Of a stretch of DNA of 17,331 nt, positions 1 through 10,364 are shown one piece after another. Location of the stretch: contig SJRY01000051.1 in NCBI GenBank assembly GCA_011319805.1, forward strand, positions 1 through 17,331, given 5' to 3'. The position numbers were made by a program, and so were the translations under genes. Numbering within the stretch: the first letter of the stretch is position 1; the number at the start of each line of letters is the position of its first letter. This stretch comes from Macrocybe gigantea (lineage: Eukaryota; Basidiomycota; Agaricomycetes; Agaricales; Callistosporiaceae). The notes beneath the pieces are model-generated. The model did no database searches and was not told the origin of the DNA. It saw only the letters and a program-made list of their open reading frames with translations.

Positions 1-3000
1 CTGCACGCGCTTGTATCCTTTCGACGACTCACTATGTCTATCGGTGCGTGTTATTTTCCTCCGTCTATGGCCCTATTTATGAAGCTACATGCTTGATTTA
101 GGCCGATGGAGGAAGTATTTACTCCCCTGAAACGTCTGGACTGGCTGAGACTGACCATGCCATTGCAATTCGCAGGCAGTAAGCATTAGCGCTGAGGAAT
201 CTATTATTTTTGTTGTCTCATTCGTCTTGCAGAGAGTTCCAGCAGATGGTTGCGATTCAACAACAGAGAATAGAGAAGAACAACAGGCCATTGAAAGAGA
301 ACGAGAACAGGTCGCACGACAGAGAGCTGTGGCCCTTCGCCAGGAAGCAGAGAATTGGTCCGAGTCAGACCGACTCAGATCAGAACGAACAACGGTAGAA
401 CATCAAATTGCCAAATTAAAGAAGAATGAGGAATTGCTCGCCAAGCGCGAGCTGGACATACAACGCAGAGAAGATTTGCGGAGACGAAACAGGTATATCC
501 ACTCCTTGTCACCCTGCCTGACTAAGGCTCAGACGCTCCTAGGACTGCATCAACAGCTTTCGTAGAAGATGCTTTCAATTCTCTGAGCCCCAGATCTGTC
601 ATCGAACATCTAACGTAAGGGTTCGTCGCCGTTCTGTTACCGTTCAAGAAATTCTCATCTTGTGTACAGTCATTCAAGCGCTCGCCTGAGACAGCATGCC
701 ATGGACAACATATCGTCTTGCATTACAGACACTAAGAACGTGTCTCCTTATTTCGTTCATTTTACGCCTCAAGATATAGCTCCCGATATCCTGCCCAAAT
801 TGCACCAACTCGTGTCATCCTCGGCTGCCCCGACGGATGCTGTCATGCGGTTTGTTGAAAACACCGTCTCTTCGCCCCCCATGGCGCGAGCCCTCGCTGT
901 GGGCGGGCAGTGTCTTGGACTGGCGGACTACCTTGTTGAGAACAACAGTTTTGCCAACAGAATCTCAATCTGCGCCCTTCGCCAGATGACGCGCATGGAG
1001 ACAGCAGTAGTACAGCCAGCATACGATGCCCTTGCGCAAGCCATACCACGAATCCCATTGCCGATGTCCCCGACGGTCCCCTTCACCCCTCTGTCTCCTT
1101 CATCGAAGAGATCACTCCGAAGGTCATCTCGGATTGTTTCAATAACGCCCTTTGGCTCTACGTCGCACCCCTTGTGACCCACAAGATTCTGAGTATTCGC
1201 AAGATTGCTCTGCGCAAAATAGCCATGGAGGCTCTGCGCTCTGATAGAACGAGACATGGATTGGTGGAGGAACGCATTCTCGAGCTTTTAGATCACGAAT
1301 ATCAGTCCTCATTGCCATCGCCTGAGGCCCTCGAATGGTTCACAGAACTCCTGCCTCTGCTAGCTGAAAAGATCTGCCGGAGGTTCGATCGCCTCCAATG
1401 GTTGTTGCGACGTTTGAGCGATCCGAGCGCAAAAATACACGCAGTGACAGTGGAGGCGCTTAAAAGTTGCTCCCTGAAAGAGGACCCAGGAATCTATAAC
1501 AATTTTGCCAAGACCGACATCCTACTCCGACTGAATGAACCTCCTATCCAACAGTCGTTTGCCGTTTTGAAGCTTATTGGCGACCTTCTTCCCATTTTAG
1601 CTCTTCCTTACGCATATGCTAAGAACGTTTCTCGTATTGTCGCGTTCTTGGACCATGCGGAGCCTTCCATATCTAATTCGGCCATAGCAGCTTGCAAGCG
1701 CATCATGAATTCCTCTTTGGAAGATCGCCGACAATTCTATTCCCATTTTTCGGGACTCAATTTCACCAAGGATAGCACACTGAAGCTCTGTGACTACGCT
1801 ATGCCGTACTTCTGTCGAGACTGGGTCGCAGCCGGTAACTTTATAGACCTTTCAAAAGCAGTTCAGAGCCCACATAGGCGTGTGCGTACACCTGCACATC
1901 GCGTTTGGCATGATGTGATTGCCAATTCGCCTGCTGCCCGAGCGAAAATCGTTCAGGATGGTCTGCTGAATACCCTTTTCCATCTTTGTACTTCGGAATA
2001 TGATGATGTGGTGGTTCTGGGTGCTAAATGCTGTTCGTCAATGGCTCTGGAAGTTGCAAAAGCAGGCGCAGGTACCACAAAGCGGCTCCTCGAGTTTCTC
2101 ATCCATCCTCATTCCATGCTACGACAAGCGGCTATCCGAAGTGTTCAAATAATCGCGGAAAGCGGCGATGTAAATTGCAACGTCCTTGTCTCTGCCGATG
2201 TCTTCGATCAACTGAAACTCTTTCTTGATTCGTATCCATCCGAGGTGTGGATAACGCCCAGAAGATCTTGGTCCGACTGGCTCCATTTTTGTCCGCGTCT
2301 ACAACCGCCTGCAACGGACTTCTGCAACTACTGAAGTAAGTCTGGAACAGATTTTGGAGCTATTGCTTTTTGCTGATTAGGTCATTCCGGGTACATAGTA
2401 GCAACAATCTTCAGGTAGAAAACGCGGCGCGAGCTGCACTTGCCGCCATATCATACACCAACATACATATAGAGAGACGTTGCGAAGTGCCATTGAATCA
2501 TCTCAGCATTGCATCAGACAAGTTGGTCGACTTCTCCGTACAGGCCATCCAAGACTGGTTAGGACAAGATCTGGCGCAACTAAACGACTTCCGGACGTAT
2601 CTTGATCTGACGCTACATTCGGACCACCGCGTCCGAACTGCAGCCCTTCTTTCTCTGCACCAAAAGTTGCATATCACCGAATACCATGAATCCATGGAAA
2701 AAGCAAACTTGATTTATTTCATCCAGGCGTTGTCAAATCACGACAGTTCAGAGGCAGCGAATTTCGTCGCTGCAGCATTAGCCTCTGGCTCTGACTCTCG
2801 CGCGCGGTGGACATCTGAAAGTCGTTCTCCAGCTTTTAAAAAGTGCTGAGCCCAAAATAAGGAGGGCGCCTGCATGGCTCTCGAGGCCGTCGCCAAGGCC
2901 CCAAGCTCCGAAGACAGACGTCCCATGCTGGAGGATGATGTCCTGGAAAAGATAATTGGGAGCCACGAACATCTCGGCGACATGGAGCTGAGACTTCTGA

Positions 3001-6000
3001 CCACAATTCAACCGAAATTGGCCATGGATTATCTACGCAGCGGTAGAATTGATTTTATAGTATCACTTTTCGAGTGAGTCATGGCTTGGATACCTCAGCT
3101 CCGTACTTGACGATTCGTAGTCATCCCCAGGAGTCCATAAGACAGACAGCTCGCAAAGCCATAGGTATTGTCGTCTCAGGTACGCGCCAGGAGCGAACGC
3201 GCCTTCGTGATGTCCTTCTCCGCGCGTAAATGGGGCTGGCGTCTCCGATAGTATGCTGGCAACTACCTCAGAGTGTCTTTCAATAGCCTTAGCAAAAGAC
3301 CTCCTCGAAGAGCGCGATTATGGAAGATGCTTCCACATCCTTCAGCACGAAGACAGCCGAGTTAGGCGCTCAATGATCACCGAATTTCGCAGCTACATAC
3401 AAGCAGCAGACGAAGGTGATCGCCGGCATCTCGTCGAGGCCGAAATCCTGAAAGCGTCTTCCCACGAATCAGTCCAAATGAAGGACGACATGATCACCTT
3501 CCTGGCAGACTGTGTATTACCTATCCTAGGCCCTTCATTTGCGGCGACCAGAAATATAATGCCAGTCTTCGCGCTATTACAGCATGCAGAGACGCATCCG
3601 TTCAGCGGCCATTGCAGCACTTAAGAACGGTGTCGACTCCCGTCATGGCGATGTTAAGAACGTAGCCGAAAGCGGAATCGTTGCTTTTCTCCATCCTCTG
3701 ATCGACATAGATGACGGAGTCAGGAGCCTTTTCTGTCATATCCTTCCGAAAGTCGCGCCATTTGTTTCCGTCAGAGCCGAAATTGATATATTCTTTCAGG
3801 CCCTGAGGTATGTACTTAGACCTTTCTCTTTGCCAATGAATTCAGCTTACTCATGGCGTGTAGTGATCAACGTGAAAATGTACAAGAGGCGGCGTCTGCG
3901 GCAATCGCGGCCTTGGTGAAGACCTCTGAAACTACAAGACTTCACTTGTATCCCTCGCTGAGCCATTGTCTCAATGACCCCCAAATCATGCGCTACCTGA
4001 TATCGCTAAAGGTGAGTAGATTAACCTCTCTCGACGCCCCTCTCATCGTTGCCTTCATAGCGGTCGCTCAATCGGGCCATGCCTTCATTGCAAATGGGGA
4101 TGAGGGTGATCTAATCTACTTTATGCGGTACTTTCTTGTCTCTTCGATGCTTTCAGCGACTGACAACAGAAATTTAGCGATAGAGAATCGCCACTGCGTG
4201 AAGCGGCCGTTGAAGCGATTATCCAGCTTCTTTCGAAGGGCGGGTCATACGAGCATCAGAAATTGATGGAGCGGACCTCTTCCCTTTTGCAATCTCGATG
4301 CATATCCACCCTTCCTGGCGAATGCAATCGCTCAAGCTACTTCGTAGCATAACGGCACATCTCAGTTATCTCATCATAGCGGACGAACAACAAGTTCGCG
4401 ACCTGTTTTCCTGTTCCAGTGAGTTCCTCGCCCAGACATTCCATGAAGATGTAACGAGCCTGGTCCAGTGATCCTGATGAGGGCCTTACCCAAACAATTG
4501 TGCAGACATGGTCTGGCGACACTCGAATTCTTGAGAGTCCTAATTTACCCGGCATCTTTCCCCTCCTTCTAGATGGAGATAGGCCCCGGAATCCATTCGT
4601 TTATAGCCTCGTTCGTCATCTGGCCCAGCATGTTGTCCCTCGATTCATTGTTCTCAAAAGAATAGACATTGTTGCCAAAGTGCTATGGTAAGTCGCATTG
4701 GTTGTCTTTCTTGGCGGAGAGGACTAATAAATATACAGGCTAAATAATTCAGCTTTCTGCCCAGTATCTTCACCATATATGCCTTAATGTCGCCAATGCT
4801 ACAGAGCTTGAGAAAGACAGAATCGTTTCGGAGACTTCATTCATGACGCGTTAGGCAGATATTTGACGAGCACAGATCCTGGTTTGCGTCGCATGTCATC
4901 TGACATTGTGGAAGTTCTGTCCAATGGTTCTGCCCTACGGTCTGGTGAAATGATGGCAAAGGGGATTGGAAAGTCGTTAGCATCGCTTGCCGTGTACGTG
5001 GCTTAGCGGAGATCTAGAAGCTCTACTGACTTGCATTCAAAAGGCGGGGAGAAAGGCAAACGCAGTTATCAAGCCTTCTTGCACTGTCTACGCTGTTTTC
5101 GACAGCCCCAGATCACGCAGATGAACTGGTCGGTGACTGCATATCAGCTTTACACGACATTCTAGCGGATGCGCAGCGCTCCAAAGACGTCCACGTGAAG
5201 ACGCTCAGCCTGCTGCGCGAATTCTCCGAACATGCGCGACATTCGATCATTCTTGAGGGTGTATCGGAAATTCTGGTTCAATGGCTTAGGTACGGGTCGA
5301 GTCGTCTCCTGTACGTTGTATAGCAAGTTCTGAATGGTGCCTTCCAGTCCACATCATTCAGTTACCGATTTGCAGTGCCGCACTTTAGTCTTCGAAATTT
5401 GTTACGTCCTAGCGCAAACCACAGACGAAGGACGGAAAGTGCTAATCGAAGGAAATATCTTGCCGGTGCTAGTCAATTTGACAGAGAGTCACATTGCCGA
5501 GAATGTCATCAGCGCATGCAAGATCGTGAACGCGCTAAGCCGTAGCGGAACGTATAGGCGGGAGATCCTTTCTTCAGGAGTCAAGTCCTCTCTAGAGAAA
5601 ATCACAAGGTCAGCGCTTTTGCACTGAGCTGATAATGAGGCTTGAGGACTTTAAATTACAGTCTGTTTCATAAATCTTCGCTCAAGGGGAAAGCGGACAA
5701 AAGGGCAGCACAGGCAGCTGCCAAAGAAGCACTGCATACCATTAAGCATACTAAGTACGTCGAAAACCAATATTTATCACAATTCGTCATTTACCGATAA
5801 AACGATAGGAACATGGTCGAATTTTCTTCTCGGTCACCAACGCAGGCTTCATCACCCTCCGTTGTATCTCCGCGACCCTCGCAGCAGACGAGACAACCAG
5901 TACCATCAACTGTCGGGAGAGATAATCCATTCGACGAGCCTAGGACGGCACCATCACGATCCGAAACACTTCTGTCGCGTCGAGAGGTGCGCATATTCCT

Positions 6001-6729
6001 ACAGAACTCCATCTCATAATAACAAATTCGATAGACACGGAGATTGACGAGGTCGGTATCGGAACTAAACCCTTATCGAGACCCCATGCATAGTGCTGCA
6101 CTTGGAACTGAGGACACCCCTCAACGCGTATCCCATTTTAGGTCGCTGAGCGACTCTTCTGGCATGAGAGGCACGAGAGCGCAGCGCAGGCTTTCTCATA
6201 TCTCGAGCGACGACGGGCGCCCTGCACTCGGAGCCGTTGAAGAGGAACGGAACACTTGGTCTTCGAGTCGTCAAGATTCATTCAGTCCGCCTCTCACGAG
6301 CCTCACGGCACGCTCCACGAGTGTCCAGGACACCGAACCGGTTAATTATTCCCATCGCTCGAGGTCTACTGGCACCGGGTCAAGACGATACACCGGATTT
6401 GGGATGATCGAAGAAGACCAGTACGAATTGGAAGCGAAGAGCGCAACATGGAGAGATGAAAGGACGTCCATGACGGAGCGAGAAGAATCAGAAGTCCGGG
6501 GCTTCCGATCGCCGGAACCACCATCGTATCACACAAGGCGTCGGGAGTCGGCGTCGTTCCACATCCCGCGGATGATAGTGTAGCACTCTGGACGGAAGAG
6601 GCAGCAAGAGATGAAGACATGGCCGCCGTTGGGTCGCAAAGGTCTGGCGAAATGGCCCAGAGTCAGGCGGTGCCACCATCGTACCGCACTCTGCTATCAT
6701 CAGCTGGCAGGAGGATCGCGACCGAGTGA
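1..6729 (+). CDS. ARM/HEAT-repeat alpha-solenoid protein, 5' partial, reading frame disrupted
   Basis: Likely exons: <1-43, 102-178, 233-492, 543-614, 670-2335, 2381-3073, 3121-3807, 3864-4015, 4061-4127, 4178-4418, 4469-4687, 4739-4993, 5044-5289, 5348-5608, 5662-5754, 5809-5986, 6035-6525, 6579-6729, about 1,950 aa. The 233-492 exon encodes a Glu/Arg/Gln-rich coiled coil. From about 670 to 5750 there are repeated amphipathic helices of ARM/HEAT type, e.g. HRVRTAALLSLHQKL, ESIRQTARKAIGIVV, ENVQEAASAAIAALV and PLREAAVEAIIQLL. The tail (5809-6729) is Ser/Arg/Pro-rich, probably disordered, with PPSY motifs. Frame jumps are seen near 280, 1050, 2235, 2795, 2866, 3230, 3585, 4280, 4747 and 4840; no nonsense substitution was found in the inferred frame. 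ARM/HEAT solenoids generally bind proteins or peptides; I do not recognise the orthologue. It is either a decaying gene or affected by local sequence errors. The first exon is open to the window edge, so the true start lies upstream. Confidence 0.72.
233..492 (+). other. Coiled-coil exon of the ARM-repeat gene
   Basis: This exon follows a clear pyrimidine-rich acceptor (TTGCAG at 227-232) and ends at a GTATAT donor. Its product is rich in Glu, Arg, Gln and Lys with no Pro or Gly after the first few residues, including AIEREREQVARQRAVALRQ and KLKKNEELLAKRELDIQRRE, as expected for a coiled coil that could mediate dimerisation. The splice phase from the previous exon (102-178) leads into frame 3, read EFQQMVAIQQQRIEK, while the clean coiled coil from about 285 is in frame 2, so the frame changes by one base near 275-295. 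Frame 2 is also open from 233, so the early part of the exon is uncertain. Confidence 0.5.
6526..6578 (+). other. Candidate last intron of the ARM-repeat gene; decides the C-terminus
   Basis: The 53-nt stretch begins GTATCA and ends GATAG. Its removal joins ...PEPPS to VALWTEEAARDEDM and extends the frame to a TGA at 6727-6729, ending SAGRRIATE. If it is kept, the frame reads on through PPSYHTRRRESAS to a TAG at 6581-6583. The length matches other introns of this gene and the downstream frame looks coding (a second PPSY motif at AVPPSYRTL). The donor is not consensus and the branch site is unclear, so both ends remain possible. Confidence 0.5.
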
Positions 6730-7121
6730 CTACGCTATTACCAGTAACAACCTGTAGCCGTAGCTTGCATGTTACTAGTCGCAACTTGTACGATTAAGAG
6801 CTAACCAGGTTAGACTAAAGGGGAGAGTTGCGTAACGAACGTGCCTTGTCGTTTGACTGAGGCGATAAGCAAGAGGCAACATCTTGATAAATTATCATCT
6901 CAGTTCTGTAATTTTACGTCGCTCCCCAAAGCAGCGCTTATTCTCTTCAACCAATTCACTGCTTTGCTTGCCCCTTGCTCGAGACCTCAACCCAATAGAC
7001 AAACGAGGAACGAAAATACACCAAAGTACATTAGCTCCGCACTCATATCAGGCCGCTTAAGCTTAATCGCTCGGTGTAGACGAAGAAAGGAAACTAGACA
7101 ATACTATTCTCATCTACCATC
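6730..7121 (+). promoter_or_regulatory. Intergenic region: ARM-gene 3' end and PFK promoter
   Basis: These 392 bases hold no gene. The downstream half carries two CCAAT pentamers on the + strand (6951-6955 and 6992-6996) in a pyrimidine-rich stretch, followed by a C/T-rich leader ending CATCTACCATC just before the PFK ATG. CCAAT boxes (Hap/NF-Y sites) and CT-rich leaders are usual in strongly expressed fungal housekeeping promoters. No clear TATA box was seen. Assignment as promoter is inferred from position. Confidence 0.45.
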
Positions 7122-10100
7122 ATGAAGATTGCTATCTTGACGTCGGGAGGCGATAGCGCGGGAATGAATGCAGTTGTGCGGTCTGTCGTCAAAGCCGGCA
7201 TTTTAAAGTGTGCAGTCCATACTCTCTTTTACTCCCTCGCCCGGTAAATCCTCATATATGCGCAATTTACCAGGGGTTGTGAGACGTGGGTTGTCCGAGA
7301 GGGATACGAAGGCCTCGTCCGAGGCAACATAGAATCTTCTGTCAGTGTCCCTACAGTGAACGGGAGCCTCGCTCCGAATGTGCAAGTGGAAGACGCATCC
7401 GCCGTCAGCTTGCTCAATAACCTGAGATTTGGAGATGGGAACCGTCTGCGGGATGGGACTGGCGATTTTATAGGCGGCAGAACGCTGAAAGGCAGATATA
7501 TCGTCCGAGTCGGATGGGATGACGTTCGAGGCTGGTTCGCGGAGGTGCGTTGACGTCTTGAATCTCGCCTGTGTCAACATCATCCCGTCATTGTGGCGGA
7601 CAGATAACTCAATGACAGCTTGCTGTTGGCGCAATGTGTTGTACATGAATGGAGCTGACAGATGCATTCATTATATCTCCGTAGGGAGGCACACTTATTG
7701 GAACGGCTCGATCGGTTGCATTCCGGACGGCAGAAGGTCGCCTGGCTGCAGCTCATAACCTTATCAATGAGGGTATCGACGCACTGGTCGTCTGCGGAGG
7801 AGACGGCTCGTTGACGGGCGCAGACGTCTTCCGTGCCGAATGGCCTACGCTAATCGAGACGCTTCGTAACGAAGGTTCATTTCCGGTCGTTACTTGATTA
7901 CATTCTACTCAATAAATGCGCAGGCAAGATCACCCCTGCTCAAGCGGAGGCGCATGGGCACCTTCGGATCGTAGGACTTGTGGGGTCCATCGACAACGAC
8001 ATGTCTATGACGGACCTCACTATCGGCGCTGCGACGGCACTTCATCGCATCTGCGAAGCCATCGATAACATTAGCTCGACTGCGTTCAGCCATTCTCGAG
8101 CCTTCGTCTTGGAGGTCATGGGTAGGCATTGTGGCTGGTTGGCTCTGCTTGCTGGTGTTGCGTACGTACAACGCTATGTTGAGTATAAAAGCCCACTCTC
8201 ATCTGAAAACATTAGCGGAGGCGCTGATTTTATCTTCATACCGGAAAGACCACCGAAAGAAATGCCTTGGGAAGACGAGATGTGCGCTGCCATTCGTCGT
8301 GTAAATATCCCCGTCAACCATCTTTATCTCTGTGCTGATCACAAACTAGCATCGAGATATCGGAAAACGAAAGACAATCGTCATAGTTGCAGAAGGTGCG
8401 CACGACAGTGAACTAAACCCTATCAAGGCGGAGTATGTCAAGGACGTACTTACTGAACGCTTGGGCCTCGATACACGTGTCACGACTCTTGGACATACGC
8501 AACGAGGAGGACGGCCATGTGCTATTGACCGTATCCTGGTATGATTTTCAGACTGCCCCAGACAGTGTCTGATACAGTAACGATGCCATCCAGCCGACGC
8601 TTCAAGGCGTGGAAGCTGTAGCAGCTTTGCTCGAGTCAACGCCTGACACGCCTTCTTATATGATTGGCATCCAAGAGAACAAGATCACGCGGGTACCTTT
8701 GATGAAAGCCGTTGAGATGGTAAAACTTTCCACTTTTTTGTAATGCGAAATCCAATCGGCTCACCAGCTCGCGATATAGACGAGGGCTGTCGCGAAAGCC
8801 ATTGCAGAAAGGGATTTTGAAAAAGCCATGTCGTATCGTGATCCCGAGTTCCGCGAGAGTTTGGACGGATTCTTCGCTACATCGAAACTGGAACAGGAGC
8901 CTAAGCTGCCAAAAGAGCAGGTATGGGCACTTATTTTGTCCGCCCTTTGTTGCGAATAACATACATCGTGTATAGCGAATGCGAGTCGCAATAATACAGT
9001 GAGCGGATCTCATGTTATCTCTTATGGGGTATCGGGATGACCAAACCTGACAGTATGGGTGCACCAGCTGGTGGAATGAATGCAGCCACACGCACGGCAA
9101 CTAGATACTGCATACGTCAAGGCCACACGCCTCTTGCGGTTCATAACGGATTCCGAGGTCTCCTGGACGACAACGTCGTCGAATTGTCCTGGCTCGGCGT
9201 CGATTCGTGGATGCACCGGGGTGGTTCGGAACTGGGCACCAATCGTACATTGCCCTCACTGGATCTAGGTGCCGTCGCAGCCAAGTTCCAAGAATACAAC
9301 TTTGAAGCACTCATGATCATCGGTGGCTTTGAGGGTTTCAATTCGTTGCGGATTCTGGAAGAGGGAAGGAAGCATTACCCGGCATTCCACATCCCGATGG
9401 TACACTTGCCGGCGACCATCAGCAATAATGTTCCGATGACGGAGCACAGTCTTGGAAGCGACACGAGTTTGAACGCGCTCGTGGATGCATGCGATGCTAT
9501 CAAACAGAGTGCTAGCGCAAGCAGAAACCGAGTCTTTGTTGTGGAGACACAGGGCGGAAAATGCGGCTATCTAGCCACCATGGGTGCATTGGCGGTGAGT
9601 CGGCAGGATATCTACTCAAGGCCGAATCTGAGAGAAAATGATCAGAGTGGTGCATGTCTGGTGTATACGCCAGAGAAAGGGATCGATCTGAAAATGCTGC
9701 GTGACGATGTCAAGTTTTTAAAGACGAGGTACAGGTTAGATGAAAAGGGCAAGAGTGAGGGTCGTCTTGTGATACGGTAAGTGACTTGGGTTTAACCGGG
9801 CAGCGTATCCAACCATGTGTGCAGGAACGAGATTGCCTCTGGAGTTTACACCACGGAGGTGATTACGAAAATGCTCCAGGAAGAGGGCGGTTCGCTGTTC
9901 GACGCTCGATCTGCGTCGCTGGGACACACGTTACAGGGTAACATTCCCTCGCCGACGGACCGGGCACGTGCTGTGCGGTTGTCGCTGAAGTGCATGGCGT
10001 TTATCGAGCGCTATCACAACCTGTTGTTGAAGCAACCGCACAAGGCGAGGCATGCACCTGCGGAAAGTGCGGCGGTGATCACGATTCAGGCAAGCTCAGT

Positions 10101-10239
10101 GGAATGGGTGCCTGTGCAAGAGATGGTTCAGCACGCAGACATAGCGAACCGACGAGGGAAGGAGGTATGGTGGGGCGGCTTGAAGGACCTCGCCGAAGCT
10201 TTAGTGGGCCGACCGCAGATGGTACCTTTGAAAATGTGA
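7122..10239 (+). CDS. pfkA: ATP-dependent 6-phosphofructokinase, fused two-domain fungal type
   Basis: Exons: 7122-7207, 7274-7544, 7685-7874, 7924-8161, 8216-8300, 8350-8538, 8594-8719, 8780-8920, 8976-8998, 9054-9594, 9646-9776, 9825-10239. They sum to 2,436 nt, 811 aa with no frame break. The enzyme phosphorylates fructose 6-phosphate with ATP, the committed step of glycolysis, in the cytosol. The N-terminal catalytic half has GGDSAGMN (residues 9-16), IGTAR (124-128), the ATP-loop motif GGDGSLTG (157-164) and GSIDND (203-208), in which D206 matches the catalytic Asp of the bacterial TIDND motif; GRHCGW and GHTQRGG follow. The C-terminal regulatory half starts near residue 443 with MGAPAGGMN and carries [22 protein letters not shown] and TQGGKCGY, as in eukaryotic duplicated PFKs where this half binds effectors such as fructose 2,6-bisphosphate. 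The start is set by the conserved [11 protein letters not shown] opening. Multi-copy status, hence the exact symbol, cannot be known here. Confidence 0.96.
8976..8998 (+). other. 23-nt micro-exon of the PFK gene
   Basis: A tiny exon lies between two 55-nt introns (8921-8975, ending GTATAG, and 8999-9053, GTGAGC to GACAG). It encodes RMRVAII plus two bases of a His codon and joins KEQ to [10 protein letters not shown], giving the conserved start of the C-terminal PFK half. Omitting it would shift the frame. Gene predictors often miss exons of this size. Confidence 0.85.
9595..9645 (+). other. Stop-free intron of 3n length in the PFK gene
   Basis: The 51-nt interval begins GTGAGT and ends ATCAG. 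It contains no stop in the host frame, so it appears as continuous coding sequence. It is read as an intron because its 17 codons interrupt the normally contiguous PFK motif [10 protein letters not shown](S/T)GA-LVYTPE. Splicing joins GALA to [10 protein letters not shown]. Retention would insert 17 residues in the regulatory half without a frameshift. Confidence 0.75.
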
Positions 10240-10364
10240 GCTTAGTCAGCGACATTGTTGAATGAAATGCGTGGGAAAGTAAGAGCGTGGTATTTTGGTG
10301 TGTTTGATTCTGAGACTCATCGTTCTGCCACCTTCCAAGTTCAAGGATCTCATCATCTCTGACC
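10240..10364 (+). promoter_or_regulatory. Short intergenic region between PFK and the Bqt4-like gene
   Basis: Only 125 bases separate the PFK stop codon from the next ATG on the same strand, so the PFK 3' UTR and the next promoter must share or overlap this stretch. The segment just before the ATG is C/T-rich (CATCATCTCTGACC), giving the favourable ACCATGCC start context. No other element was recognised. Confidence 0.35.

Noticed and set aside
928..1257. 109-codon minus-strand open frame inside the ARM gene
   Set aside because: The plus strand encodes clear ARM-like helices here; the antisense frame has no motif or start context.
2170..2261. Possible 92-nt intron (GTAAAT to CCCAG) to explain the break near 2235
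   Set aside because: It would restore the frame, but it would delete VLVSADVFDQLKLFLDS and GVDNAQ, which look like genuine ARM sequence; kept as a less likely alternative.
2807..2861. Possible 55-nt intron (GTGGAC to AATAAG) to explain the break near 2795-2866
   Set aside because: Removing it does not restore the frame, and the segment encodes a typical ARM helix (HLKVVLQLLKSAEPKIRR), so a compensating pair of indels fits better.
7203..7667. 154-codon minus-strand open frame overlapping PFK
   Set aside because: It lies opposite PFK exons 2 and intron 2 and has no family resemblance; it is a shadow of the plus-strand coding sequence.
8539..8577. Shorter acceptor (GATACAG at 8571-8577) for PFK intron 6
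   Set aside because: It would place an immediate stop codon in frame; the acceptor CATCCAG ending at 8593 gives [13 protein letters not shown], the expected PFK sequence.
8636..9100. 154-codon minus-strand open frame overlapping PFK introns and exons
   Set aside because: It crosses well-supported PFK splice sites and micro-exon on the other strand and shows no recognisable motifs.
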